Assembly: GCA_020354025.1 (NCBI GenBank)
Contig: CP070638.1
Span: 2,071,150-2,115,541 of the forward strand
DNA from: Fidelibacterota bacterium
GTDB lineage: Bacteria > Fidelibacterota > Marinisomatia > SCGC-AAA003-L08 > TS1B11
Length of the DNA: 44,392 bases
Reading direction: 5' to 3'
Part shown: piece after piece, positions 1 through 8,830 of the stretch
Layout: the number at the start of each line of letters is the position of its first letter
How positions within the stretch are numbered: the first letter of the stretch is position 1
Position numbers and translations under genes: made by a program
The notes under the pieces: model-generated
Databases searched by the model: none
Told to the model about the DNA's origin: nothing
What the model saw: the letters and a program-made list of their open reading frames with translations, nothing else

Positions 1-150
1 CAGACCACCGACGCGAGCCACAGGATACCGGTGACGCTTGCGGCCGCCCGGAGGGTCCATGGCACGCATTCGCGGCCCATAGCGCTGGAACACAGGGGCG
101 AGGATCAATGCAGAAATCAGGGCTAGCAGCCCGGCGACAATGCTATTCAA
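1..150 (-). CDS. WecA/TagO/MraY-family glycosyl-1-phosphate transferase, N-terminal part (runs off window)
   Basis: Reading the minus strand from a TTG at 150 gives about 50 residues: a hydrophobic segment (VAGLLALISALILAPVF) followed by DPPGGRKRHRYPVARVGGL. That second part matches the start of the polyprenyl-phosphate N-acetylhexosamine-1-phosphate transferase family (consensus D-x-P-x-x-R-K-x-H-x-x-P-x-P-x-x-G-G). In this family the enzyme transfers a sugar-1-phosphate to undecaprenyl phosphate at the inner membrane, starting O-antigen, teichoic-acid or exopolysaccharide synthesis. An in-frame TAG lies ten codons before the TTG and no ATG lies between, so TTG is the likeliest start. The rest lies outside the window, so the subfamily cannot be named. 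Confidence 0.6.
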   Translation of the reverse strand, partial: MNSIVAGLLALISALILAPVFQRYGPRMRAMDPPGGRKRHRYPVARVGGL

Positions 151-900
151 AACGAGATTATCTCGATGGTGATGGAACTATTAGTATTTGATTGGCCGGT
201 CAATCGTTGAGTGATATTGCCAGCCATGTGCTCAATAAATTCCGGTATTGTTTCAATAATAGTCGACTTTAGTCTGGATATAAATAACATGATCTGATAT
301 ATCAGCGATTATTTGTTCAATATAAAGGTTGGAGAGGGTGAATTGCAAGTATACGACTTCTTTCAAATAGAGGAAACAGTCGAGTGCTTTTACGCCGATT
401 CATCACACTAGAGGAGGTGGCAAATGATAAGTAAGCATATCAAACCGGGCCTCGATTTTGGCCTTGTCCTGGTTCTGTTCTTAGGCGAGTGTGGGCCGGG
501 TTCCGAGTAGTGAGAGCTTATCGGCGTATCCCGCGAGGGCTAGCGCTTCTGACCAGAGACCCATACTTTTCAGGAAGTCGCGACGCTTCATATTCTCTCC
601 TCGTCATTTCCGAGACATTAATTCCATCCTATTGCTGTTTGGATCATTGACAGGTCAAGACACATTGGTCGTTATCCATAGGACATGTTAAATCGGTGCT
701 AAAACTAAAAGCTGCATCTGGCTCCTCCAAGGTCTTCTTAACGCCCTGTCCAAGGTGTTCTATGCTTGGTTGTGTTCCGTTGACAAAGAGAGAATCTCTC
801 GGATGAGGCAAAAACAGGTTCTTGGAATTGCCGAATACACCTTTAAATTATATCATAAAGACAATATTATACTGAGCATAACGAACAGGAGAACAAGGTA
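151..900. other. Intergenic stretch, mostly without recognisable genes
   Basis: Apart from the Tat-signal remnant at 481-591 I see no convincing gene here. A strong Shine-Dalgarno-like GAGGAGG precedes an ATG at 424, but that frame closes after 28 codons. A small inverted repeat GAGAG-AAT-CTCTC lies near 788-800, and the sequence just before 901 is AT-rich, fitting a promoter for the next gene. Confidence 0.4.
481..591 (-). pseudogene. Remnant of a Tat-exported protein (signal peptide only)
   Basis: The minus strand from ATG 591 encodes 36 residues beginning MKRRDFLKSMGLWSEALALA, a textbook twin-arginine signal (RRDFLK), preceded by a good AGGAG Shine-Dalgarno. The frame stops at a TAA at 481, right after the hydrophobic part, and I could not find a recognisable mature domain in any frame beyond. 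In this group such signals usually precede secreted oxidoreductases, sulfatases or DUF1501-like proteins. I infer a truncated gene whose body has been lost. A genuine 36-residue product is possible but less likely. Confidence 0.4.
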
Positions 901-1689
901 ATGATTGCCATCTTCACTCTTCTGCTGATTGTCACGCTATCCATCACAATAATGCGCATAGCCACGATAGCCCTGGTCCATACCGGTCTTTCATCAGAAT
1001 CGGCTCGGTTCCAGGCAAGGTCGGCTTTCACCGGTTCGGGTTTTACTACTAGTGAGTCCGAGCAGGTAGTCAATCACCCCGTCCGCAGGCGGATTGTGAT
1101 GACCCTGATGTTGCTCGGCAACGCAGGGATCGTAACGGTTATATCATCCCTGATCCTTACCTTTGTGGCTCCTGGAGGTACTCAATCTGCACTGGTAAAG
1201 GCAATTATTCTAATCCTGGGACTGATTATGCTATGGTTTGCCTCCCGGAGCCGCTGGATATACCGGCGACTGTCCAGACTGATTGATAGACTGCTCACTC
1301 GCTACACCCACCTCGACACCAGGGACTATGCCAGCCTTATGCACCTGGCGGGAGATTACAGCCTGGTTGAGATGGAAGTGGAAATCGGGGATTGGATTGA
1401 AGCGAAAACGCTCGAAGAGTCTGAGGTAGGGGATGAGGGGATCATCGTCCTGGGGATAAAACGGGCCGATGGTACCTATCTTGGGGCTCCGCGTGGTTCC
1501 ACAAAGGTCTGTGCCGGAGACATTCTGATGATATATGGACGGGTTGGGCCAATTGAATTGCTGGATCAACGCAGAAAAGACAGGCGTGGCGATCGGGAAC
1601 ACCTGCAGGCCATTCAGGAACAGAAGCAGGTTGTTGAGGAGGAAATGATGGAAGATCCGGAAACGAAAACTAATACTCGAGAAAGCTAG
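901..1689 (+). CDS. Membrane protein with TrkA-C (RCK_C) ligand-binding domain
   Basis: 262 residues. Hydrophobic segments near residues 1-25, 68-90 and 95-113 are followed by a soluble region. Residues about 150-225 (from YSLVEMEVEIGDWIEAKTL to GDILMIYGRVGPIELL) look like a TrkA-C/RCK_C domain, a small alpha/beta module that binds nucleotides or ions and gates K+ channels and transporters. The segment FTGSGFTTSESE recalls the GFTT loops of K+ transporters but lies outside a full TrkH fold. The C-terminus is acidic and probably disordered. The start is supported by AGGAG upstream of ATG 901. It may regulate ion flux or act as a minimal RCK-coupled membrane protein; no partner transporter is adjacent. 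The domain call is fairly firm, the function is open. Confidence 0.75.
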   Translation: MIAIFTLLLIVTLSITIMRIATIALVHTGLSSESARFQARSAFTGSGFTTSESEQVVNHPVRRRIVMTLMLLGNAGIVTVISSLILTFVAPGGTQSALVKAIILILGLIMLWFASRSRWIYRRLSRLIDRLLTRYTHLDTRDYASLMHLAGDYSLVEMEVEIGDWIEAKTLEESEVGDEGIIVLGIKRADGTYLGAPRGSTKVCAGDILMIYGRVGPIELLDQRRKDRRGDREHLQAIQEQKQVVEEEMMEDPETKTNTRES

Positions 1690-1900
1690 AACACGTGCAT
1701 ATCGGGAAATCGTCCCTTGAGATAAAAGAGAACCTTGGATTTGCCCAACACGCATTTAAATTTCAATACTGTTAATCTTGAATATATGGCATACATTTTA
1801 GGCTCACGCAAGAAAGCCAGCGAGTAGTGCCGATTCTCCGAATAGCCGGCACAGCGTATGACGCAGCAGGTAGTGAAAAACAATATACTAGGATCACGAT

Positions 1901-3559
1901 ATGACCTTCCAGATTTCGGGTGTTGATTGGACCATTCTAGGACTCTACTTCGCCTTCATCCTGGGCATCGGGATTTATCTTAGAAAATTCACCGCGACCG
2001 GTGAGGACTTTTTCCTGGCCGGCAGGAGAAACAGCTCCTGGGTAGCTGGCCTGGCCTTCCTCAGCGCCAACATGGGAGCCCTTGAACTGATGGGAATGAC
2101 GGGCAATACCTACCAGTACGGTATTTACGTTGCCCACTTCTACTGGATCGGCGCTATTCCGGCTATGCTGTTCCTGGCTATCTATATGATGCCCTTCTAC
2201 TACAGCAGTCGGATCCATTCTATTCCCGGTTACCTCAGGCTGCGGTTTGACGAGAAGACGCGGGTGCTGAATGCCATCGCATTTGCCATCATGACTCTCC
2301 TGGTATCCGGTATAAACCTATACGCCATGGCTCTCGTGTTGCGCACTTTCCTGGGCTGGAACTGGGACCTGAGTATGTGGACGGCGGCCGGTACGGTAGC
2401 CGTGTACGTAGCTCTGGGCGGGCTCCTGTCGGCGATCTTTACCGAGATCATACAGTTTTTCCTGATCTGGTTCGGCCTACTACTAATACCGATCCTGGGT
2501 CTAGTCGAAATCGGGGGCTGGAGTGAGATAGTCACTCGCCTCCCTGAGTCAATGGGTGCTTTGTGGTCCACCTCGGGCAATGCTGCCGACAACGGTATGC
2601 GCGTCACCTGGGCCGGGATTGTCCTGGGTCTAGGATTCGTGCTCTCATTCGGGTACTGGACCACCGACTTCCTGGTGGTCCAGCGGGCCTTCTCTTCCAG
2701 GGATCTGCGCTCCGCGCGGATGACGCCTATCATAGCCTCATTTTTCAAAATGGCTCTGCCTTTCATCGTAATCCTGGCTGGTCTCATCGCCTGGGTGCTG
2801 GCCCAAGATCCCACCAGTGGTTTTGCCCTACTAACCGAGGGCGGCCAGGAACGCTATGATTCCGCCCTGCCGTTGCTGATTGCCCGCTATTACCCTCAAG
2901 GCCTGATAGGGCTGGGAGTAACCGCCCTGCTGGCGGGATTCATGGCCGGACAGGCAGGGAATATCAGCGCATTCAACACAGTATGGACCTACGACATCTA
3001 CCGCTCCGTGATCAACAAGAAGGCTTCGGATGCCCATTATCTGTGGATGGGCCGGGCTGCAACCGTTGGGGGCATTTTCATCAGCGTGATGACGGCCTAT
3101 TGGGCCAAGTCGTTTCCCAGTATCATGGATTATATGCAGGCGATATTCTCATGGGTGAACGCGCCCCTATTCGCCACGATGCTGTTGGGAATGTTCGTGG
3201 TCTGGATTACCCCCCACGCTGCTTTCTGGGGATTGGTAGTTGGCATGCTCTCCTCCTTTGGGATGTTCCTGGCTGTTAAGTTCGATTGGATGCCGGCGCA
3301 TCTCATCACGCTCTCCGATACCGCCAGCGCCATGGCGGCCAACTTCTGGCGCGCCTGGTGGGCCTGGCTCATTACCTTCGTGCTGACTATCGTCATCAGT
3401 ATCTTCACAAAGCCCAAGGCGAGAGAAAAGCTGGTCGGGTTGGTGAAGGGGCTGACCGAGGTCCCCGGATCAGGGCATCTCCCCCTGTACCGCCGACCGG
3501 CCTTCATGGCGATAGTCTCATTGGCGATCGCAGTGTTTCTGAACATCCTTTTCTGGTAA
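1901..3559 (+). CDS. Sodium/solute symporter of the SSS (SGLT) family, probable galactose transporter
   Basis: 552 residues with about 13-14 membrane segments, the usual SSS length and layout. Typical features are the N-terminal VDWTILGLYFAFILGIGIYL, the FFLAGR motif near residue 43 (GEDFFLAGRRNSSW), and the GLGVTALLAGFMAGQAGNISAFNT segment near residue 340 that contains the family's Na+-site helix. Members import sugars, amino acids or carboxylates with Na+. Its position directly before a galactokinase gene, with a small membrane protein between, suggests galactose or a related hexose as substrate; that is inference from context. Only 41 bases separate it from the next gene, so co-transcription is likely. 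Confidence 0.9.
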   Translation: MTFQISGVDWTILGLYFAFILGIGIYLRKFTATGEDFFLAGRRNSSWVAGLAFLSANMGALELMGMTGNTYQYGIYVAHFYWIGAIPAMLFLAIYMMPFYYSSRIHSIPGYLRLRFDEKTRVLNAIAFAIMTLLVSGINLYAMALVLRTFLGWNWDLSMWTAAGTVAVYVALGGLLSAIFTEIIQFFLIWFGLLLIPILGLVEIGGWSEIVTRLPESMGALWSTSGNAADNGMRVTWAGIVLGLGFVLSFGYWTTDFLVVQRAFSSRDLRSARMTPIIASFFKMALPFIVILAGLIAWVLAQDPTSGFALLTEGGQERYDSALPLLIARYYPQGLIGLGVTALLAGFMAGQAGNISAFNTVWTYDIYRSVINKKASDAHYLWMGRAATVGGIFISVMTAYWAKSFPSIMDYMQAIFSWVNAPLFATMLLGMFVVWITPHAAFWGLVVGMLSSFGMFLAVKFDWMPAHLITLSDTASAMAANFWRAWWAWLITFVLTIVISIFTKPKAREKLVGLVKGLTEVPGSGHLPLYRRPAFMAIVSLAIAVFLNILFW

Positions 3560-3600
3560 TGACCGGAATTCAGCAAAGGCATTAATAGAGGTATTCCATC

Positions 3601-3852
3601 ATGTCTGAGCGAAAAATGCTTTCCATCTGGTTCTTTGTCGGTATCATGCTCACGATTCTGGGGGCACTCGTTGCGGCCACCGGTTTGAATTATATCTTCC
3701 ATCCGCAGGACCGGACAGTCCTGGCACACCTGAACACCAACCTGTGGTGGGGGCTGGTAATGCTGCTCAGCGGCCTGGCGTTCCTGATTCCCGCCATCAT
3801 CCATCGCAGGTCCGACCGGGCAGAAGATGAAATCGAGACCGGCAGCGGTTGA
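3601..3852 (+). CDS. Small two-helix membrane protein in the galactose cassette
   Basis: 83 residues with two hydrophobic segments (near residues 9-30 and 50-66) joined by a polar loop (HPQDRTVLAHLNTN), then a charged tail (HRRSDRAEDEIETGSG). It has a Shine-Dalgarno (GAGGT) before ATG 3601. Its 3' end overlaps the galactokinase start by 26 bases, which suggests translational coupling. I do not recognise a named family. A role as accessory subunit of the symporter is possible from position alone. Confidence 0.7.
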   Translation: MSERKMLSIWFFVGIMLTILGALVAATGLNYIFHPQDRTVLAHLNTNLWWGLVMLLSGLAFLIPAIIHRRSDRAEDEIETGSG

Positions 3853-4987
3853 AATAACCTCGATCTTTCAGGCTCGTTTCCCGGGAGAACCCCGGGCTTT
3901 CCGCGCACCCGGCCGGGTGAACATCATCGGTGAGCACACGGACAACTATGACGGCTACGTATTCCCTATTGCCGTAAGCATGGCGACGACCGCCGCTGCG
4001 GCGCCGCGCCGGGATCGAACCATCCGCGTCTGGTCGGAGAACATGCAGGAGCTGGCGACCCTGCCGCTGGATCGCCTGGAGCGCCGGGAGCATTGGAGCG
4101 ATTATGTCGCCGGTGTGGCGGCTATGCTGGAGGCCGAGGGCATCAGGCTCCCCGGGGCGGACGTGTGTATCGTAAGCGATGTTCCCATTGGCGGCGGGCT
4201 GAGTTCGTCGGCTGCCCTGGAAGTCTCCACAGCCATGGCCTTCCTGAGCCTGGCGGATCATTCGCTGGACGGGGTGGCGCTGGCCAAGCTGGGGCGCAGG
4301 GCCGAGAACGAGTTCGTGGGGATGAACTGCGGCATCATGGACCAGTTCGTCGCCGTTCACGCCGAGCGGGGCAAGGGTCTGCTGCTGGACTGCCGCACCC
4401 TGGACTACGAGTTGGTGCCGCTGCCCGCGGAGGAGGCGGCCATTGTCGTGTGCAATACCATGGTGAAGCACGAACTGGGGGCCTCGGAGTATAACGCACG
4501 CCGGGCCGATACCCTGGCGGGCACCGACCTGCTCAAGGCCATATACCCGGAGGTCCGGGCGCTGCGGGACGTCTCGTATGAGATGTTTGAAGCGGCGGCC
4601 AGCCAGCTGCCGGAACCCATCCGCCAGCGCTGCCGGCACGTGATTACCGAGAACCAGCGCGTCCTCAATGGCATAACGGCGCTGAAGGAGGGACGTCTGG
4701 AAGTTTTCGGCGACCTGATGAACGCCTCCCACGAGAGCCTGCGCAGCGACTACGAGGTGAGCTGCGAGGAGCTGGATATCATGGTGGAGGCCGCCCGCGG
4801 ACTGCCGGGCGTATTGGGGGCCAGAATGACCGGCGGAGGCTTCGGTGGGTGCACCGTGAACCTGGTGCGTCCCGGCCAGGTGCCAGTCTTCCAGGAGGAA
4901 ATCGCCCGCCGCTACCATAAGGCCACCGGCCTGAAGCCCGATGTCCATATCACCGAGCCCATGGATGGCGCCCGGGAGATAACGTAA
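3827..4987 (+). CDS. galK: Galactokinase
   Basis: 386 residues, the standard galactokinase length. All three GHMP-kinase motifs are present: the galactokinase signature GRVNIIGEHTDNYDG (residues 29-43, with the sugar-contacting E36, H37 and D39), the ATP-binding loop PIGGGLSSSAALE (about 120-132), and MTGGGFGGC near 334-342. The enzyme phosphorylates galactose at C1 in the cytoplasm, the first committed step of the Leloir pathway. The start ATG lies inside the end of the preceding small membrane gene; no strong Shine-Dalgarno is visible, which fits coupling. galT and galE are not in this window. Confidence 0.95.
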   Translation: MKSRPAAVEITSIFQARFPGEPRAFRAPGRVNIIGEHTDNYDGYVFPIAVSMATTAAAAPRRDRTIRVWSENMQELATLPLDRLERREHWSDYVAGVAAMLEAEGIRLPGADVCIVSDVPIGGGLSSSAALEVSTAMAFLSLADHSLDGVALAKLGRRAENEFVGMNCGIMDQFVAVHAERGKGLLLDCRTLDYELVPLPAEEAAIVVCNTMVKHELGASEYNARRADTLAGTDLLKAIYPEVRALRDVSYEMFEAAASQLPEPIRQRCRHVITENQRVLNGITALKEGRLEVFGDLMNASHESLRSDYEVSCEELDIMVEAARGLPGVLGARMTGGGFGGCTVNLVRPGQVPVFQEEIARRYHKATGLKPDVHITEPMDGAREIT

Positions 4988-5130
4988 CGGGGCTTGCCGC
5001 TTAAGACAGGCCGAGGAATGCGGGTTTGGCACCCCGGTGATAGTTAATGACGAAAATACACCCATTTCCTGCCTAAACTTCCGGTACTATCCTATATGAC
5101 TATCATTGTTATAAGACCGCGGAATTCTCC

Positions 5131-5136
5131 AGGAGG
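5131..5136 (+). promoter_or_regulatory. Ribosome binding site fixing a TTG start
   Basis: AGGAGG lies nine bases before the TTG at 5146. No ATG occurs in frame upstream of the conserved N-terminus of the ABC ATPase, so this site decides the TTG start. Confidence 0.7.
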
Positions 5137-5145
5137 TCTGCCGCT

Positions 5146-6069
5146 TTGACCGTCATCGTCGAGTGCGAGCATGTCGTCAAGCGATACGGAGACGTCATCG
5201 CCGTCAACGACGTAAGCTTGAGTATTGAGGAGGGCGAGGTATTCGGTCTGGTGGGGCCGAACGGGGCCGGTAAGACAACGCTCATCGAGATGATCGAAAG
5301 CCTGAGAATACCGGACAACGGCTCGATAGGCGTGCTTGGTTTGAACCCGGTCAAAGAGGCTGATGAGCTGCGGGAGAAAATAGGCGTCCAACTCCAGACC
5401 ACCTCCATCCAACCGAATATCAAGGTTAAAGAAGGGATTAAACTTTTCGCCGGTCTGTACCGACAGCCCCTAGCAAATCCCGAGGAGCTGCTCAAGACGC
5501 TCTCCCTGGAAGACAAGGCGGACAGCCGCTTCAGGAAGCTTTCCGGAGGACAGAAACAAAGGGTGGCAATCGCATTAGCGCTGGTAAACGATCCGGCGGT
5601 GCTTTTCTTCGATGAGCTGACCACCGGATTGGACCCCCGGGCGCGGAAGAACACGTGGGAACTGGTGAAAGACATCAAGCGCCAGGGCAAAACCATCTTC
5701 CTCACCACGCACTACATGGAGGAAGCCGAAGAGCTGTGCGACCGAGTGGCAGTCATCGATTTCGGTAAAATCATCGCCCTGGACACTCCCGAAAACCTTA
5801 TCAGGGATCTGGGTGCCGAGTCCAAGGTGCTCTTCAGGGTGGAGGGCGGGGACGAAGCGGCAGCCGAATTCGAGGGCCTGGCTGCGGTCAGCCGGGTGGA
5901 GAAGATCCAGGACGAGGTTATACTGTATACCACTGACGGCAGCGCCACGCTCCAGGAACTGGTAAGGTTCGCCGACAAGCAGGGACTCAGGTTAGGCGAT
6001 ATCCGTACCGAATTTCCCGACCTGGACGACGTTTTCCTCACCCTTACCGGAAGGGAGCTGCGGGAATGA
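5146..6069 (+). CDS. ABC transporter ATP-binding protein (ABC-2 exporter, first copy)
   Basis: 307 residues starting at TTG. Walker A GPNGAGKTT begins at residue 37, the signature LSGGQKQR at 132, Walker B VLFFDE at 152-157, and the H-loop sits in LTTHYMEEAEE. The extra C-terminal part of about 90 residues ends in DDVFLTLTGRELRE, as in DrrA/CcmA-type drug and antibiotic exporter ATPases. It powers the permease encoded next, whose ATG overlaps this stop by four bases (ATGA), so the pair is one transcription unit. Substrate unknown; candidates are lipids, drugs or small secondary products. Confidence 0.9.
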   Translation: MTVIVECEHVVKRYGDVIAVNDVSLSIEEGEVFGLVGPNGAGKTTLIEMIESLRIPDNGSIGVLGLNPVKEADELREKIGVQLQTTSIQPNIKVKEGIKLFAGLYRQPLANPEELLKTLSLEDKADSRFRKLSGGQKQRVAIALALVNDPAVLFFDELTTGLDPRARKNTWELVKDIKRQGKTIFLTTHYMEEAEELCDRVAVIDFGKIIALDTPENLIRDLGAESKVLFRVEGGDEAAAEFEGLAAVSRVEKIQDEVILYTTDGSATLQELVRFADKQGLRLGDIRTEFPDLDDVFLTLTGRELRE

Positions 6070-6809
6070 GAGGCTTGTGGCCGCTGGCCTGGAGCGAGTT
6101 CCGGCTGAACCTGAGGGACCCGATGATGGTCTTCTGGTCGCTGGCCTTCCCGGCGCTCTGGCTGGTGTTCAACGCGGTAATCTTCAGCGAGCCGATTCCC
6201 GGTTCCGGCTATGAGGGTCTTAACCATGCCAGTTTCCTCCTGCCAGGAGGCATCAGCCTGGTCATCCTGTGTGCGTCTTTCATCGGTGTGCCCATAACGC
6301 TGACCAACTACCGGGAGAAAGCCGTGCTCAAAAGACTGCGGGTGACACCGGTAAAGACCGCGACCCTGGCATTGAGCTTCTCCATCAGCAACGTGGTCTT
6401 CACTGTGGTGGGAATACTGGTCCTGCTGATAATCGGAAGAATCTTCTTCGATATCCAGGTCTTAGGCTCGTGGGTGGCGTTTATCGGCGTGATCTTTCTC
6501 GGCATGGTAACCTTCCTCGCCATAGGCAGCGCCATCGGCAGCATCGCTCCATCTTTCAGGGCGGCCAACATCATCATCTGGACCATATTCACGCCGATGA
6601 TCATGCTCTCGGAGCTGTTCCTCCCCATAGCAATACTGCCGGCCTGGATCCAGCCGATAGCCAGAGCCTTCCCGCTTACGCCGATCAATACCATCCTCAG
6701 AGACATCGTATATGGCGTCCCGCTCGATGACCTATGGCGGCTGGGAGTGCTGGCCGGCTGGATCGTCATAGCGGGCATCATCACGGTGCGCTTCTTCCGG
6801 TGGGAATAG
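6066..6809 (+). CDS. ABC-2 type permease (partner of the preceding ATPase)
   Basis: 247 residues with six predicted membrane segments, the usual ABC-2 permease topology. The start (MRGLWPLAWSEFRLNLRDPMM) shows the amphipathic lead helix, and LRVTPVKTATLALSF is the typical intracellular loop. It overlaps the ATPase gene by four bases and uses its translational context. The short size and absence of a large periplasmic domain place it with DrrB-like exporters, unlike the second ABC-2 permease at 19892, which has a large external loop. Confidence 0.88.
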   Translation: MRGLWPLAWSEFRLNLRDPMMVFWSLAFPALWLVFNAVIFSEPIPGSGYEGLNHASFLLPGGISLVILCASFIGVPITLTNYREKAVLKRLRVTPVKTATLALSFSISNVVFTVVGILVLLIIGRIFFDIQVLGSWVAFIGVIFLGMVTFLAIGSAIGSIAPSFRAANIIIWTIFTPMIMLSELFLPIAILPAWIQPIARAFPLTPINTILRDIVYGVPLDDLWRLGVLAGWIVIAGIITVRFFRWE

Positions 6810-6866
6810 GCCACCGAGCAATCGCAAGAAACTGACCTTTCGCCCGAGGCGGGCGCGCGGGGAGAG

Positions 6867-6904
6867 CACGACAGTGGCACGATAGTGGCACGATAGTGGC
6901 ACGA
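6867..6904 (+). repeat. Short tandem repeat, 11-base unit
   Basis: The unit CACGATAGTGG occurs three to four times in a row just after the exporter genes. It lies in an 860-base gap (6810-7669) that otherwise holds the dispersed repeat at 7000 and the direct repeat at 7582; I see no credible gene in that gap. Confidence 0.8.
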
Positions 6905-6999
6905 TCTCCGAGAGAGAGCGTGGTACCGGGGCAGGGGGTGGGAGGGCCCACGGCCGACCCATTCCGGGCCACACAAAACGGTAACGCGGTCCCCGGCGC

Positions 7000-7262
7000 A
7001 AAATTCCGCAAAACCCCACCAAAATTCTGCACTTTGAAGTTTTTTCCTGACGAGAGGCGGTTTCCGGCCGCTGAAAATTGAAAAATGAAAAATGCAAAAT
7101 ACAAAATGCAGATAAGGCCATGAGCGGTGCCCATGCCATGAGCGATGCTCAGGGGGCGATATGGCGACGGCGTCAGCATAACGTCCGAATGTAAGCAGTC
7201 AGGGGCGGTTTGTCGTTCGCCTGGTGCGCCTGGTGCGCCTGGTGCGCGAGGTGCGCGAAAAA
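7000..7262 (+). repeat. Dispersed intergenic repeat, copy 1 (second copy at 42728)
   Basis: This stretch aligns over most of its length with 42728-42945 in the same orientation. Shared blocks include AATTCCGCAAAACCCCACCA, an A-rich stretch made of AAAATGCAAAA-like units, GGCGACNGNGTCAGCATAACG, and a terminal GTCGTTCGCCTGGTGCGCC block in which TGGTGCGCC is repeated in tandem. A partial inverted copy of the terminal block lies at 44189-44241. No protein-coding pattern is shared. Confidence 0.85.
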
Positions 7263-7581
7263 AAGTTTCCAATTTCGAGTTTCGAGCTCTCGGTTGTCAG
7301 TTGTCAGCCGTTCGTTGTTTGTTGACGGGTGCGGGGCAATGGCTTAGAAGAACTACTTGCAGAGGCGGGTATACTTGCCTGGATGCAATGAGAGTGCAAT
7401 ATACTTTACAAATAATCGCCACCGGTCTCAATGCTGGGCCTTTTCGCCCGCAGGCAGGCAACACAGGATCATAACAAGTATGCAGACTGTGGCAATCTCA
7501 GGGAAAAATTCGGGATCTTCAATGGACATAAGTCCAGTGCTAACCGTTGAAAATAGATCCTCCTCGAAAGGATTGAAATCC

Positions 7582-7633
7582 CACTGGATCCTAAATTCAG
7601 AATGTCGCGAGAAGGGTCTTGGGAAATGTGCAG
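7582..7633 (+). repeat. Left 52-base imperfect direct repeat flanking the amidohydrolase
   Basis: Aligned without gaps it matches 8870-8921 at 41 of 52 positions by hand count, beginning with the shared CACTGGATCCTAAAT and ending AAATGTGCAG. Just to its left, GATTGAAATCCCAC resembles the T-arm complement seen in the tRNA-Leu fragment near the right copy. The two copies bracket 7670-8548. Confidence 0.7.
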
Positions 7634-7669
7634 GAATTGTGCAAATTCCGACTATAAAGGTTATTAATC

Positions 7670-8548
7670 ATGAAAACTCGAATTATTCTTATTGTTCATT
7701 TTCTTATCTTAACATTTCTGACATTAAATGCTCAGGATAAAAAATATAATGGATATATAAATGATACTCATGTTCATCTGAGATATGAAAGCGAAAGTCC
7801 GTACAGGGATGGACGAACAGCTTTGCCGAAAGATTTGATTAGAAATTATAATCAATCAAAATATAAGCGTGTCGGTGTTATAGTAATGGCGCCAACAAAT
7901 AATATTGAAAAAACAAAAGCGCAAAATGATAGTGTAATTGCATTCTGTAAAAGACATTCAAAGTTTTATCCTATTTGTTCAGTTCATCCTAATGACGAAA
8001 AACTTGCGCTCGATGAAATAGAGAGACTGGCAAAACTGGGAGTGAAATTTTTAAAACTACATTCAATCACGCAGGATTTTGATGTGGCATCATCCAATGT
8101 GTCATCGATTGTTCAGAAATGTACAGAAAATAAAATGATCATTCTGTTTGATGGCTTAAATCCTTTTGATCCAGCTCAAAATGGTAAGTTTTTAATGCTA
8201 GCGCTACAAAACCCCGAATCCCGTATGATCATCGCACATATGGGGGGAGCAGATTTTCATGATTTTGCTATTTTGATTGCCTTGAATAAATTGAAGTGGT
8301 TTCCTCAGAATATTTGGTTTGATCTTTCCGGTATTTCCGATATATATGCTGATAGTCCATATGAGGATCAAATCGTTTGGACATGTAGAAAAATAGGGAT
8401 AGAGCATATTTTATACGGTTCTGATTTTCCATATACAACTCCTGAGGATGCAATTACTGATACACAAAATTTAGGTTTCACAGACGATGAATTAAGCAAA
8501 ATCTTTTATGAAAATTCTGAGAAATTATTTAATTCATTTAAAAAATAA
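7670..8548 (+). CDS. Secreted amidohydrolase family protein (probable horizontal acquisition)
   Basis: 292 residues. Residues 1-21 (MKTRIILIVHFLILTFLTLNA) form a signal peptide. The mature part has an amidohydrolase-2 style TIM barrel: NDTHVHLR (metal-binding HxH), a lysine-centred GVKFLKLHS near the expected strand, IIAHMGG (barrel His), and YGSDFP near the end (catalytic Asp). The family hydrolyses or decarboxylates small cyclic and aromatic substrates; the actual substrate is unknown. The gene is strikingly AT-rich with A/T-ending codons (AAA, AAT, ATT), unlike the GC-rich genes around it. It stands alone between imperfect direct repeats, one carrying a tRNA-Leu fragment, so recent transfer, perhaps from a Bacteroidetes-like donor, is a reasonable inference. 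Confidence 0.85.
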   Translation: MKTRIILIVHFLILTFLTLNAQDKKYNGYINDTHVHLRYESESPYRDGRTALPKDLIRNYNQSKYKRVGVIVMAPTNNIEKTKAQNDSVIAFCKRHSKFYPICSVHPNDEKLALDEIERLAKLGVKFLKLHSITQDFDVASSNVSSIVQKCTENKMIILFDGLNPFDPAQNGKFLMLALQNPESRMIIAHMGGADFHDFAILIALNKLKWFPQNIWFDLSGISDIYADSPYEDQIVWTCRKIGIEHILYGSDFPYTTPEDAITDTQNLGFTDDELSKIFYENSEKLFNSFKK

Positions 8549-8697
8549 ATAAGTAAATATAAAAATCGTCACACTAAATTATAAGGGCCAGGATTTCTCC
8601 TAAACCCTTGTTATTTAATGGTACCCCGGGCGAGACTTGCCGACGTTAGCACCACTCGGTCGGGATAAATTTCTCGTCCTATCTGATGTGTGTGCCG

Positions 8698-8790
8698 TGG
8701 ATAGCCCCGCCTACTGCGGGGTCCGACTTCCCGCCTACGGCGGGATAAAGCCCGCTAAAGGCGGGATAAATCCCGCCAAAGGCGGGGCGA
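8698..8790. repeat. Cluster of CCCGCC/GGCGGG palindromes
   Basis: Four successive short hairpins of the type CCCGCC-N3-GGCGGG (one is CCCCGCC-TACT-GCGGGG), separated by ATAAA-like spacers. The same palindrome family occurs near 15884, 26100, 42960 and 44250. Together with the tRNA fragment this is what the 520-base gap 8549-9070 contains. Confidence 0.8.
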
Positions 8791-8830
8791 ACCTACAAGC
8801 TGCCTTTCGCTTAGGAATACAAACCTCAGG

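Noticed and set aside
424-510. 28-codon ORF with strong Shine-Dalgarno and LVLVLFLGEC lipobox-like end
   Set aside because: It overlaps the better supported Tat-signal remnant on the other strand and ends right after the would-be lipobox Cys.
3797-5065. Minus-strand frame of 422 codons over galactokinase
   Set aside because: It is the antisense of a gene with all galactokinase motifs and encodes a His/Gln/Arg-rich sequence with no recognisable domain.
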